DNA of 64,000 nucleotides from Mermis nigrescens (taxonomy: Eukaryota > Nematoda > Enoplea > Mermithida > Mermithidae): positions 8,867,783 through 8,931,782 of the forward strand of contig JAVLUZ010000157.1 of the NCBI GenBank assembly GCA_036768485.1, read 5' to 3'. How positions within the stretch are numbered: position 1 is the first letter of the stretch; every line of letters begins with the position of its first letter. Under the pieces are notes generated by a model. The model was not told the DNA's origin. It was given only the letters and a program-made list of their open reading frames with translations, and did not search any database. Below are positions 1 to 11,531 of the stretch, in pieces. A program made the position numbers and the translations under genes.

Positions 1-860
1 TAGCTTTTTGCTTATACGCATTCATAAGCAAGGCAAGCAAAATGATAAGTATCTTTGCAAGATTTGATAAGTAAAAAGCAATTTTATAAGAAAATTAGCT
101 GCTTGTTGCTTACAAGCATGAATAAGCAAACTTATAGGTCATAGTATGCATTATCGCAAGACAACGTTTTTGCTTGTTTCTGCTTGCAAGCACTGACAAG
201 CAGAAGAGCAAGATAAGTTTTAAATATATCTACGGATATACGGTGACGTTTTATCAGACTGACCAGAAATGATTTGGAATGAAGTCAAATACTTGTAGGT
301 ACAGAGTCTGATTACTTTAACTTTATGGTTTTCTCTTGAATTCAATTAATCCGCATGCGTAAGGCCACAAAAATGGTTAAACGGAAATTTAATAAAATTG
401 AATTAAAATTAAGTCAATTTAATAAAATGAGTCTATTGAAATTTTCACAAGCGTACGAGTTACTGCTAAGCAACTCCAGTGATGCAGAAAATATTGCTAA
501 AGCAAGTGGTGCACCTGCCAGTCTCCTCATAAGGTTATTTAATGTGTATTATTCATCCTCCTCGGCTTTTTTCAAGGAAGGCTTGTATACATAAACACGC
601 TGAGCCAATCGTGCTTATAAGTCATGAAAACAGGCCAAAATTCTTACAAAAATAATTAAACGCTTGTAGTTTTATTCAGCAATCCAAAATCTTGTAAGAC
701 GTTGAAAGTCTTAGCCAACCTTCAGCTATCGGAAATTTTTGAAAACTTCATAAGGACTAAATAAAATGTGCTGGGTTGCTGCCGTTTTTGGTCCGAAATT
801 CGCATTTTCACGTCAGAAATAGCTTTTTAATGAGTACACACAAAAATCGTGGTGGTGATC
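1..860. other. Non-coding; AAGCAAG/CTTGCAAG word-rich tract, then plain AT-rich DNA
   Basis: Positions 1-230 are saturated with short words GCTTAT, AAGCAA, CTTGCAAG and ACAAGC on both strands. The same vocabulary recurs at 6,640-6,960. An open frame of 79 codons at 355-594 has no recognisable homology and no splice context. Nothing else seen. Confidence 0.4.
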
Positions 861-867
861 ATTCCTG

Positions 868-1645
868 GGTGTGGGGGTTTTGGGGGCATGCACCATAAGT
901 GGGCAGCTCCAAAGTTCTGGGGAATTCAAAATTTTTTGAGAGTCGAATATTGGCCTAAAAATGGTGCTATGATGAAATACACCATTTTTGAACGTTTCTC
1001 GTCGAGCTATATCGATTGGCATCAAAAAATCCAAAAAATCATAAAATTTTTCAAAAATGATTTGTGGGGTATTGTTGGGCTTATCTAGGCGCGGGGGTTT
1101 GGGGTATGCATCCCCCAGAAGGCAAGTACCCAACAAGAAATGGCAAATACCCAACAATCCCCCCAGAATTTCAGTTTTTGGAATTTTGTTTGCTTTTTTC
1201 GAGTTTTTTTATGCCAATCGATAGAGCTCGACGAGAACCGTTCAAAAATGGTGTTTTTTCGCCAAAGCACCATTTTTAAGGCCAATATTTGACTTTAAAA
1301 AAATTTTGCACCCCCCCAGACCTTTGGAGCTCCCACCTATGTTGTTGATTATTTCCATTTTCTTGTTATGCATTTGGCCATCTGGGGATTCTTACCCCCA
1401 CCCCGCCCACATGTGGTATGCACCTCCAGAAAGCAAAATGCCTAACATGAAAATAAAAATACCCAGCAATACCGCCAAAATTTCAATTTTTGAATTTTTT
1501 GCTTTTTTCATGATTTTTTGATGCCAATGGTTGACGAGGAATGTCCAAAATGGTGTTTACTTTGCCATAGTACCATTTTTAAAGCCAATATTTGACTTTA
1601 AAAAATTTTGCACCCCCAGAACTTTGAAGCCGCCTACCTACAGTC
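868..1645. repeat. Cluster of three MITE copies of the CACACCTGGGCG family
   Basis: About 890-1,090 is a copy in reverse orientation, about 1,092-1,340 a forward copy head to head with it, and about 1,390-1,640 a third forward copy. Each has the family layout: CCCC-AGAA blocks at one end, GATAG-GCTCGA-GAGAAA in the middle, a CCATTTTTAAGGCC block, and CACCCCCAGA at the far end. These copies are old and their target duplications are not readable. Confidence 0.65.
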
Positions 1646-1758
1646 GTGCTGATGCTGCTTTTGGTCATATGTCTGAAATGAAGAAATTCAGCCTATGGTT
1701 TTGATTTCCAAAAAAAGAAAATATAAATGGAGATATATTGTAGGTACCTATATTACAA

Positions 1759-4700
1759 TAGCAAAGAAAAATGCTCCGATGGAACAAAAAAGATGAATAT
1801 ACTTGGAATTGTGGATTATTAAGGATGTAAAAGGAGGGGACTGACTAGGAAAAATCTACCTAAAGTCGCAAAATCTGCTAAAAATCAGACTTTCTCTAAG
1901 CAACGCAAAAAATCGATGTATATTCTGCGGCCTCTAAAAAAGTGTCTTTTTTGAATAATGTTCGAAGTTTCAGATAAGAGTGTACGAAATCTATCAAGGT
2001 TACTTTTTTAAATTGCTGGCACCTGATTGATAGAAAACTAAGAGGTATTGTATTTAAAGTTGTTTTATTTTGTTATGAGCATTATAGCAAGCAAAGCAGG
2101 GGCCGATTGATTAGTGCACACAATCGTTTCGGACATGCTAGTGTATCTACATTTAGTCTGTTTCAAGTCAACTTACGCGTCTCCTACTACATGTCTCCAA
2201 TTGTCTTCAATGTTTGCTATTTCATTCAATTGGCTCAGAAGACTGTTAGTTTCCTAAATATCATTTCCCATAGCTACTGCATAGCTAACGTGCTGCTTTT
2301 TCAATCATTTTTATGGTTAAATATTTATTTTAATCCGTTGGCCGCAGAATATACATCGATTTTTTGCGTTGCTTAGAGAAAGTCTGATTTTTAGCTGATT
2401 TTGCGACTTTAGGTAGATTTTTCCTAGTCCCCTCCTTTTACATCCTTAATAATCCACAATTCCAAGTATATTCATCTTTTTTGTTCCATCGGAGCATTTT
2501 TCTTTGCTAGTACCACACTTTTAATTTGTATGATTTGAGTACATCAGTCAGTAAACACATACAGTAACATGCCATTATGACAGCAGTCCAAGAACACGGA
2601 AAACAATACTGTTCTTAACATCAGCATTATCCTTTTCAAACAAGACAACCTTACATTATTTTAACAGATCAAAGTTTTTCAGCATTAACTTTACGCAAAT
2701 ATCAAGTGTAAGGAACACTAACGCTCAGATTTGGAAGTAAAATAAATTTGTAGTATAAACCACATTTTAACAACATATGATTAGTGCAAACTTCACACAA
2801 CTACTAGGTGTAGAGAAAACTAATAGTCAGATTCTCAATTCTGATTTTACGTAGAACATTTTGAAAAAAATTAAGCTTCCGTAAGGCTCTAGAACAAGAG
2901 TTCAATTAATAGGCAGTGTAAACTTTACACAACCACAGAGTTTAAAGAAAATTTCAGTCGGATTCGTAATTCTGATATTACGATCAACATTTATGAAAAA
3001 ATTAAGTCTCCACAATGGCCCAAGGACAAATAAATATCAGATGTATTAACATAGACTCAAGCTACGTTCACTTCGCTTACTTAACCCGAATCTCAAGCTT
3101 ATGCGCTCAAACGGTGGTTCTCGCCCTTTTTTAGGAGGTCGATCACCAGCCGGCGATTCGGGGGTAAGCGGCCCGGCCTATTCAAGGTAGCCCGTCCCTC
3201 TACCCACGCACCTATTGAAACTTCCTTACTTAACCCCTTTGAGATAAAGTACCTAATTAAAGTAAGTTCCCCGGAAACCTAATTCAGGGCTCAAAAAGAT
3301 TATTATTTAACTTGTTTTGGACCGAATTCCGGTGCTTGAAAATATTAATGGTTCCTAAGTATAGTGTAGCACAAGGACAGAATTCAACAGCACGGAAATT
3401 TAACCGAGCCTAGCATCGTTAATTAAATAATTAATTTTTACAATATTTTTTGGACAGAAAAATTATGAAGCAATTAAAAAGCGACAACATGGAGGATACA
3501 TGCTGCTGACCGTCGTGTTACGCTAATCGGGTAAAATCAGACAATGTAATTGAACAAGGGCACAAAGCCCTGCCAAAGGCATACAACAAATGATGCCAAT
3601 TGGCACAAACACGAATGATTAAAAACAAAGCGTACGGCGAAAAGAAGCGTGCACACTACGCAGGAAACCTAACAGACGAGTTCTGCAGCCAAGCAGATAA
3701 AAAGGCACGTACGGAGTCTGCTCACATACGGCGACGAAAAGAAAAAAGATACGCTCAGCGCGGAAGCTGGTGGAGAGGCTCTCAGGCTCAAAAACTAATT
3801 GTAAAATGTAAAGTCTTAAAGAGCCGTCAAAACTGCGCTCGCACGCAGTTTTAACTGACGCGAAAAAGAGGCGTAACAACACGAACCAACAGATATGAAA
3901 AGGATCTATGAATACGACTTTAGGCCTATGGGCAAAAGCTTACGGTAAAGGTATGTACAAACGAGACAGGCACAAATATGAGACACACACATATGATCTT
4001 TTAACACTCGTAAGATATGATAAGACACATATCAATGCGTACTCAAGTCGCATTAAGCCCGAGTGCCCATTTTCCTATCCCGGATTTTGATTGAAAATAT
4101 GTGGGGGAAAGGAATGAAAAATATGATAATTTTCAGGGAAGGTGGTCCCGGGCGACTCGCTTAAGCATTGTGCTTAACGGTCGTGTACGTGCGAATGGAA
4201 ATTGAGCACAAGAATGTACATCTGGGGCGAATTTATTTACACTCCACTTTCTCTGTTCAGAAGTCGGGAGAGGTCGAATAGGATAAAAATAAAGTACTTT
4301 CTTAGGGGTGGCGAACAAAAACATGGAGTGAAGAAGTCGGGAGAGGTCGAATAGGATAGAAATAAAGTACTTCTCAAGGGGTGGCGAACAAAAATATGGA
4401 CAAACACGTATTTTTCACTGTCCACCACATTGTAAACTTTAAAAATCTGAACCGAACGCCCTATTGAGTGTAAATAAATCCGGTTTGGGCCAGTTTGTAG
4501 CCCTTCGATTGTAGTACGTTTGTGTAAGCCAAACTTATGTTCCGCAAAATATTTGATATGATTTACCAATTAAATACGAAAAAACCTGTTTTTTCGCCTA
4601 TTTTACACCTCAGATTTCGAACTTTACACCCCATAAACAACTCAATATTGCGTTTTTTTGAACGCGATTTGCTTCGACGTGTAGCCCTTAAGAGTTACTT

Positions 4701-6076
4701 TATTTTTATCTATTAAAATTATCTTAACTCATAACCGAAAAAGTTGGCAGAGAAATCTTGGACAAAAGCTGTTTTTTTACTCATCCACTAGAGTGTAAAG
4801 TTTAAACCCCTGGTACTGTGTATTGATTGTAGAAAAGTTTGAAGGTCAGATTCGTTATTCTGACCTCACAGAGAACATTTTTCAAAAAAATTCATCATCC
4901 ACAACGCTCTGGGCGGAAAAAATTTTTTCTGTGTAAAGTTTACACCTGCACTAATTACGCAATATTGATTGTAAAGAAACAAAATAAATTTTGACGTGTA
5001 GCGCTTAAAACGAGGCAGATTTAAAAGGTAGTTACCACGTTCTTTCTACTAAGTGGAGAATATGGCAGGGAAAAAATATTTTTTGTCTCAGACTCTTTAC
5101 AATAAGCCGCCTCTAAATTCGAAAATATTACTTTTTAAGAAAAAATAAAAAAAGTTTCTCCTATATTTTATAACCGTCTGCCTTTTGAAACCAATCAGAC
5201 TGCATAGAATGTAAAACTGAGTTAGATATGCTCTTGCACATGAAAACAGTAAAAAACCGTCTATTTTACACTCCTGTGCAACAACCAATGAGTGTAAAGA
5301 AATTTTAAGACCAGATTCGTAACCTACTAATTAGGGAAAACATTTTATAAAAAAAAATTCATCATACACGACGCTACGGGCGGAAAAATTTTTTCAGTGT
5401 AAAGTTTACACTTGCACTAATAACGCAATATTGATTGTAAAGAAACAAAATAAATTTTTACGTGTAGCGCTTAAGACGAGGCACATTTTAAGGGTAGCTA
5501 CCACGTTTTGTCTACCAAGTGGAGAATATGGCAGGGAAAAATTTTTTTTGTCCCAGACTCTTTACAATAAACCGCCTCTTAATTCGAGAATATTACTTTT
5601 AAAAAAATTTAAAAAAAGTCTCCCCTAGATTTTTTAACCGTCTACATTTTGAAACCAATCAGACTGCATAGAATGTAAAACTGAGTTAGATTTGCTTGGC
5701 CACATGAAAACTGTAAAAAAAAACAGTCTAATTTACACTCCTGTGCAACAACCAATGAGTGTAAAGAAATTTTAAGACCAGATTCGTAACCTACTAATTA
5801 GGGAAAACATTTTAAAAAAAATTGGCCCTCCGCAAATTATTTGAATTTTTGATGTAAACTTTACACACTCACGACGCGCTCGGTATTGAGTGTGAACAAG
5901 AAAAAAATGGGGGAACTAAGTTTTTTTATTATCTACCTTTTAAAAAAACCGCACCTCTCAGATGTGTGCCGTTATAGCTGTGAGGGGGGACACAAATTTC
6001 GCACTCGCTGTGTTAAACATATAAGAAAAAAGGGTGGCCAAGCATATTAAAGGTAGCGCTATCGCGCTACCTATGA
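1759..6076 (+). repeat. Composite foldback/array element, copy A
   Basis: Left part (1,759-2,508) is a foldback with arms of about 175 bp (start TAGCAAAGAAAAATGCTCC, mirrored at 2,337-2,508). It is followed by about 3.5 kb of decayed repeats in which GTGTAAA and TTTACAC recur in each unit alongside GATTCGTAATTCTGA and GAAAAAATTAAG. It ends at a hairpin (AGGTAGCG...CGCTACCT) before TATGAT. Copy B has the same left foldback and the same right hairpin, so these bounds are real. No transposase seen. A subsegment (about 4,840-5,780) is a tandem duplication with a period near 467 bp. Confidence 0.6.
3060..3420. other. Less AT-rich segment inside composite copy A
   Basis: This stretch (TTCACTTCGCTTACTTAACC to about CCTAGCATCG) lacks the surrounding GTGTAAA vocabulary and is more GC-rich than its neighbours. 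It is absent from copies B and C. Likely a later insertion; identity unknown. Confidence 0.3.
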
Positions 6077-6421
6077 TGAAATTCAAAGAAAATTTGACAT
6101 ATAAGCCCAAATTGTTTTTTGTCCACCTATGTATATAGCTGCCCCCATGTTTATCTTGAAGCTGTGAGGGACATACCTACATACATAAACAAGATTTAAA
6201 CTTTAGACGCTTTTAATTATGCACAACCAAGTTGATGTTGTCAAATTTTGGGCAATTTTTAAAAAATCTTATACTTGCTTATAAGCACTCCTCTTTGCTA
6301 TTAAACCCGTGAAGATTATGTTTCAAGTTCATATCAAGTAAATTCAAAATATCACGATTATCAAGCAGCGCACACATGCCTGACTTGGAGCATCTTGCAC
6401 AATAATGCAGATGTAGATGTG

Positions 6422-6580
6422 ACTGCGAGAGTTACACGTATAGGCGAACTTGCCTTAGCAGTTCGCGGTAGCCATCACATAGCCCACAGTACACTATCGT
6501 ATATAGCTACTAGTATTGGCTATGTGATGGCTACCGCGAACTGCTAAGGCAAGTTCGCCTATACGTGTAACTCTCGCAGT
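6422..6580. repeat. Foldback with 63-bp perfect arms
   Basis: Arm 6,422-6,484 (ACTGCGAGAGTTACACGTAT...) is exactly complementary to 6,518-6,580, with a 33-nt spacer. Transcribed from either strand it would form a long perfect hairpin. Perfect arms imply recent origin or gene conversion. No coding content. Confidence 0.9.
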
Positions 6581-6639
6581 TACATAGATGTGTATTTGGT
6601 GGTTGTGCTCAGTGCATTGTAACTAAGACCGGCTGCCAA

Positions 6640-6960
6640 GACTTTTTTGATCAGCATTGCATGTGCTTCTAAGCACGTGCAAGAATATGCATATATGTAA
6701 GATGCTTGCACGTTTTTATAAGCAGTCAGCTGGGATCTTGTAGAACTGCTCGCAGGGCAAGCAAAATTATAAGTAAGCTTGCAAGATGAAAATTCTTGTA
6801 AGATTCGGATAAGCAAGGTCTTACAAGCATTTCAATAAGATTCCAAATTTCTTGTACGTTTGCTTGTAAGAATTACGTTTTCCTGTAAGTTGGCTAGTAA
6901 GCACATGACAAGCAAAAGGTACATCACTTGCAAGAAAACTAACAAGCATTTCTATAAGAT
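6640..6960. other. Second AAGCAAG/CTTGCAAG word-rich tract
   Basis: Dense with CTTGCAAG, TTGTAAG, ACAAGCA and ATAAGCA on both strands, matching 1-230 in vocabulary but not aligning as one long repeat. No gene seen. Confidence 0.4.
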
Positions 6961-6974
6961 CAAAAAAAATTTCT

Positions 6975-7066
6975 AAAATTGAATTCTGGGGGGAGGTATT
7001 TTGATTTCTGGGGGGTATTTTGGTTTCTGGGGGGTGCATACCCCCAAACCCCCACGCCCAGGTGTG
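6975..7066 (-). repeat. Truncated CACACCTGGGCG-family MITE
   Basis: Only the CCCC-AGAA end is left (GGGGGTGCATACCCCCAAACC...GCCCAGGTGTG). The other two thirds are missing. Confidence 0.7.
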
Positions 7067-7364
7067 GTCATGACTGAAGGTATGTAAAATTAGCTGGACA
7101 CATTTACTGCGCGCAACAATATCACATATGTGACAACTTCATCCAACATCGACGAAATGAAGACCGCAGGCAATAGTCTTCGTCGAATTTTTCGTTTTTC
7201 GACGCTGACCATCACTCGGAGGATAAAAAATGGTAAAAATTCTGCAGAAATACATAAATTTTTAGTGCTCGAACCCAAAAACAAATGAATTTTGAATCTC
7301 TTAATTTTTATTTTGATTTATAATTTTTAATTTACGTATAAAGCCGTGTGAGGGCGCTTGATAA
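7067..7364. other. Intergenic, nothing recognised
   Basis: AT-rich sequence without a repeat, gene or RNA that I can identify. Confidence 0.3.
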
Positions 7365-7912
7365 CTATAGTCTGTTTCATTTATCCGAGAGCTTTTTCAG
7401 TAAATGTTTTCGGAGGCTACAGTAACCCTTTTTCTTATTTACTGTAGGTCTCTAGATCTCACTGTAGCTACGTAGCAAAGAAGGGTTTATCAATTACATT
7501 TTTTGCGGCATAACTAATTATAGTATTCCAACAGATGAATCAACTTACAGATAGAATCACGCATTCAGTTTATCCTAAGTTGACTCTTTAAACACAATAG
7601 ACTAAGATGCTAAGAAACTCCACGAATTTCCGCATAGCTCAGTGGTAGAACATCCGCTTGTAGTCGAAGCAACCCGGGTTCGATTCCAGCCGACAGCTTT
7701 TTATTTAGCGCACTTACTGTAGTATGTCCCAGCGCTGATTAAATGCCTAAATTAAATTTATATGGACGGATTAGTGCATTTAAGATGGAATAATTCCAGC
7801 CACTCGCCCTCAATGAGCTGATTTGCCCAATTACAGTAAATCGTCTTGTTTCGCCTACTGTAGCCCTTAAAAATTGACTTAAAAGCTCTCGAATAAATGA
7901 AACAGACTATAG
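7365..7912. repeat. TIR element enclosing a tRNA-like sequence
   Basis: Ends are inverted copies of CTATAGTCTGTTTCATTTAT followed by YCGAGAGCTTTT (about 32 bp, one mismatch). Length 548 bp, no transposase; a non-autonomous element, possibly TA-targeted. A tRNA-like segment with Pol III boxes is inside. Confidence 0.75.
7628..7697 (+). pseudogene. tRNA-like sequence or pseudogene
   Basis: A box TAGCTCAGTGGT (7,635-7,646), B box GGGTTCGATTCC (7,676-7,687) and a following T run resemble a tRNA gene. The acceptor stem does not pair, the anticodon loop GTAGTCG lacks the usual pattern, and the T stem pairs poorly. A degenerate tRNA or the head of a SINE. Confidence 0.5.
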
Positions 7913-8757
7913 AGACCGAATTTTGGTGCGCAAAAAATTGTTGATTGTGTGCAAGGTGTGTGCACAAAAAAGAGGCAATTGTGTGCTTAATTGCGTGCAA
8001 AAATTCATGGATTAAACAATAAACCTCGTTTATTCAAACAAGAATTTGTTAAATGTGATTACGTTATACATTTCCATATTCTGAAATGTTAAATTTTGAT
8101 GACCATCAGACAGAATCGCTTTGTACTGTGAAAATGATCGTTCCACGTCTCCAGACACAAGGGGGCGTACAAAGTGTTCCACCCTTTGTCTGAATCTTTT
8201 TCATTCACAAATTGTTCGATGTCTGGGTTTTTGCTCAAACCAATATGGAATTTTTGCATCAAAGATCCATCCAAACATTTTGAAGCATCCAAAAAATCTT
8301 CCACTGCATTTCTTTTGTCAAACCTTGCGTCTCCAAATTTTTCTATTGAATCCGGTAAAAATCCAAGCGTTGCCATGTTGAAAAGTTAATCTTTAAGCGT
8401 CTTTGCTTTGATCAAAGATTTTGCCTTGCTAACAGCAACTGCATCAACTGCCAGGGCGGTCAAAAAATCTCGGATTTTGGCATAGTTTTGGCAATAACAA
8501 ATGGCACACTGAATCCAGGATCCCCGTCTTGTAACAATGACAATGGGTGGCAAAATTGAACATCGAAATAAAGCTTCTGCGTGCAAAATTCCGAAAAAGC
8601 ATGAATTGTGTGCAAAAGTACTTGAACGTGTGCAATTATGTGCAAAAGATAAGGCTCCGCTGCTTCAAAAACAGTGTATTTATGCTTCTCTTGCTTTTCT
8701 CCATACAGGCGAGTAAAACAAGAAATTGTGTGCTGCACACAAAAATCCAGTCTCTAT
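7913..8757 (-). mobile_element. Degenerate hAT-like transposon
   Basis: Imperfect terminal repeats ATAGAGACCGAATTTTGG and ATAGAGACTGGATTTTTG (right end read on the minus strand), followed by GTGYGC-rich subterminal sequence on both sides. Between them lie broken minus-strand frames of a transposase. No convincing target duplication. Adjacent to the TIR element ending at 7,912. Confidence 0.5.
8030..8376 (-). pseudogene. hAT-family transposase C-terminal remnant
   Basis: The first segment begins near GFLPDSIEKFGD and runs to FHIGLSKNPDIEQF. After a frameshift near 8,190 the frame continues RPLVSGDVERSFSQYKAILS, then NMEMYNVITFNKFLFE-stop at 8,030. The VERSFSxYKxIL block is the hAT C-terminal dimerisation signature. 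Stops and frameshifts make it inactive. Further broken frames extend to about 8,720. Confidence 0.55.
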
Positions 8758-9182
8758 TCATAACACTCAAACTTATGTAATTCTGAGCAGAACGCGCTAT
8801 TGACAGGCAGGCACGTAATATAGTTGGCCTTCTTGATTCATTGGGGAGCGAGAATTTCGAAGCCTTGTCTCGACAAATGCCAGGAAATAGGCAAAAACAT
8901 ATTCTTATATTTTCGAGCGTTTTTTGGCGTATTTCATTGAAAAATCAAATTTTATTTCAGTTACATATGTTCTAAGAGCAATTTGTTGTTGTAAAATTTT
9001 GATCTTCCTAGGTCAGAATTATAATTTAAAGTCACCTTGGCGGTCTCCTAAATGCACTTAACGAATTGTCAACTTGAAATTAATTTTTTGAAAAACAAAT
9101 TCGGATAGCCGACCCGACAATCTCGATCTACTTGCCAAACTGTGGAGCGGTTTCCTCCATTCTCACTCAGCCACGTTGCGAT
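8758..9182. other. Intergenic, nothing recognised
   Basis: No gene or repeat recognised in about 425 bp. Confidence 0.3.
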
Positions 9183-9420
9183 CACACCTATGCATGGGGG
9201 GTTTTGGGGTATGCACCCCGAGAAACCAAAATACCCCCCAGAAATCAAAATACCCCCATAATTCAATTTTTCAAATTTTTTTCGTTTTTTTCGCCATTTT
9301 GATGTTAATGGATAGTGCTCGATCAGAAACGTCGAATTTTCGCCATACTACCATTTTTAAAGCAATATTTTGACCTTGAAAAATCTTTCACCCCCAGAAT
9401 TTTCTTGCTGCCCACGTATG
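9183..9420 (+). mobile_element. CACACCTGGGCG-family MITE with 8-bp target duplication
   Basis: 238 bp from CACACCTATGCATGG to GCTGCCCACGTATG, flanked by GTTGCGAT on both sides. Non-autonomous; the 8-bp duplication fits hAT-type transposition. Confidence 0.9.
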
Positions 9421-9428
9421 GTTGCGAT

Positions 9429-10378
9429 TCTCATGCCATTCATTAATTCAGTACGTAAGCAACTCTTTGCTGAATTTGTGAACAAAGTTTGGAAATTAGG
9501 GCATGTTTGCAAAAATTTTTAGGCGAAAAAGTGAGGGAAGATTAGGCTTTTACATTAAACTGAATACAACGGTATAAGATCGTAAAAAAACTTTTGAGCT
9601 TGTAATGTATCGCATACATGCTGTCGACATAAAAATCATAAAAGCACACAAAGTAGGTATGCAATCATCTTGCGGAGTGATAATATAAAACGACTTAAAC
9701 TAAGTGAAATAAAGAAATAAAGCGATCAGCTCATAGAAGCAGCAGCATAAAGGACGGAAAAATGTTCAGAAATAACGAATAAAATGCCGATATAACAAAA
9801 AGCATCGATCGGTATTGCAAGCTTTTCGAACCGACGCAAACGAAAGGTGTTATAATACACAAAAAAACTGAGCTCTTGTTCACTGGAGGCCAAAATTGTC
9901 AAAAAAAGATTTGGATGGCTTAGATGATTAAAAACAAACATATGTGGGGAGCGCCTGAATTTTGGGATATGAGGGACCCAAAAACTTTAAAAATCACCAG
10001 AATTCAAAAAGCGAAACAGATAATCGGATTTTTATAACTCTTTTCTGTTTTTTCCACAATTGCTGATTTAAATGAACAGAACTTGATGTAAAACGTCGAA
10101 AAATGGTGTTTTTACAGGCAGGACTGCTTATGTTGGTTGTTTTTGACCTCTGATAAATTTTTACCACCCTTGTAACCCTCAGAAATCCTAAAATTTTGGC
10201 AACATCGAGGAACGGCAGAGCCGAGGAAACCACGTATGGACTTAGGTGGGGAGGGGGTAGACCGCACATGGGCGTGGGCGTCTAAACCCTCAGAATCCGG
10301 CGGAACCCTTTCCCAACATGGTTAAGTCTCCGCCAGAATTGCATTTTTGTTCTATTTTTGGCAATTCAGCCCCGTCCT
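9429..10378. other. Intergenic with degenerate repeat debris
   Basis: About 9,950-10,275 contains CGCCTGAATTTTGG, an AACGTCGAAAAATGGTG core and CACATGGGCGTGG, likely an old relative of the neighbouring MITE. The rest (9,429-9,940) shows nothing I recognise. Confidence 0.35.
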
Positions 10379-10630
10379 CATAGGTGAGCAGCAACAAAAT
10401 TCTGGGAAGGGGGGGGTGCAAGATTTTTCAAAGGTCAAAAAGTGGTCTTGAAAATGGTGGGGTAAGGCGAAAAAACTATCTTTCAACGTTTCTCATTGAG
10501 TACATTAGCATCAAAACATTGCGAAAAAAATTTTTGAAAATTTCATTCTGGGGAGGTATTTTGATTTCTGGGGGGGGGTATTCGGCCTTCTGGGGGGTTC
10601 ATACCCCGCAACTCCCCACGCCCACGTGTG
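10379..10630 (-). repeat. CACACCTGGGCG-family MITE, reverse orientation
   Basis: 252 bp from CATAGGTGAGCAGC to CCCACGTGTG with the family core. Flanks CCCGTCCT and CGTTCTAC do not make a convincing duplication, so it is older than the copy at 9,183. Confidence 0.8.
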
Positions 10631-10639
10631 CGTTCTACT

Positions 10640-11284
10640 CTAAGACTTTAAGTGCCATGCCGCCACCCGTGTGCGGTTTGGACACTCCCTAGAATCTGAC
10701 AGATCTCAAAATCGATAGACTTCAACAACTGGATTTTTGGTTGTTTTTTTAGCTTTTTTTGTTCTTTTCCCCATCCACACCCCCAGAATTTAATCGCAGC
10801 CCATTTATGGCGGAAACCATACACGGGCAGCAGCCAAATTCTGAGGGGAGGTCCGATGGTACGAAATAGCCGAAAATACCAGCAAAAACTCAAAATCTGA
10901 TGGTGTATCGATTTTTTGTGGGGGGGGGGGTGGGGTTCAGTCCAGATCTCCACGCCCATGTCTGGTGAACCCCTTCTAAGTTTTTCAATTATCGATTACT
11001 TAAATTTCAAAATTTTAGTTTCGCACCGAGCTTGACGAGAAACGCCGAAAATGATGTTTCTGTCCCTTGAATCTTTTCCAAACATGTTACATTTACAGAC
11101 CTCCAAAAAATTTTAACCTTCCTCCTGTAGAATTTGATGGCAAGTTTAAAATCTCGAATCGTCATGCATCTAAGAAAAAAAATTAAGTTGGCTACGTATG
11201 TAATCCGCAAACAGTTGTCTACAGTAAGCTACAAGCGCAATAATGAGCTAAATCGCAGATGTACGTTTTCAAAATTTTCGCCTT
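10640..11284. other. BestA 3' flank: repeat debris, otherwise nothing seen
   Basis: 10,655-10,965 has CCCCAGAATTTAATCGCAGC and CACGCCCATGTCTGG, pieces of MITE-like repeats. 10,970-11,284 holds nothing recognised apart from the A/T-rich run just below the BestA stop. Confidence 0.35.
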
Positions 11285-11290
11285 TTTATT
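11285..11290 (-). promoter_or_regulatory. Candidate poly(A) signal of BestA
   Basis: AATAAA on the minus strand, 56 nt past the BestA stop codon. Position and sequence fit, but the area is A/T-rich so chance is possible. Confidence 0.45.
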
Positions 11291-11345
11291 TTTAAAATTT
11301 TAAATTTAATTTTCGAATTCCAAATTTTTTTAATTTTCGCTTTTG

Positions 11346-11531
11346 TTATCGCGGATTTTCTTTGGATGACGAGATTTGGCGAAAGGGAGATAAAAGAGGC
11401 AGGCTTTCGATAGCGTCCGACCCACCCGCCGTTCCTTCCACATCGGTTTCTTCGGGATGCTCGCAAATGGACGTTAGCCTGGCTATAATGGGCACACCGC
11501 TGTCCAAGACGTCGACATTCAATTTTTTGCC
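11346..11531 (-). CDS. BestA exon 10 (last exon, stop)
   Basis: 186 nt including the stop: [16 protein letters not shown] to [12 protein letters not shown]. Phase 0 entry, as at the last junction of BestB. The acceptor CATTTAAG lacks a good pyrimidine tract, which lowers confidence. Codon composition is normal coding and the frame is open for 61 codons. Confidence 0.7.
   Translation of the reverse strand, partial: GKKLNVDVLDSGVPIIARLTSICEHPEETDVEGTAGGSDAIESLPLLSPFRQISSSKENPR

Noticed and set aside
355..594. 79-codon plus-strand open frame
   Set aside because: No recognisable homology or splice signals; Lys/Asn-rich as expected for AT-rich DNA.
3060..3420. Possible rRNA or gene fragment because of higher GC
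   Set aside because: I could not match it to any conserved rRNA segment and there is no open frame.
7628..7697. Functional tRNA gene
   Set aside because: Boxes are present but the acceptor and T stems do not pair properly and the anticodon loop is abnormal.
8121..8389. Plus-strand open frames over the hAT remnant
   Set aside because: Antisense shadows of the minus-strand transposase remnant.
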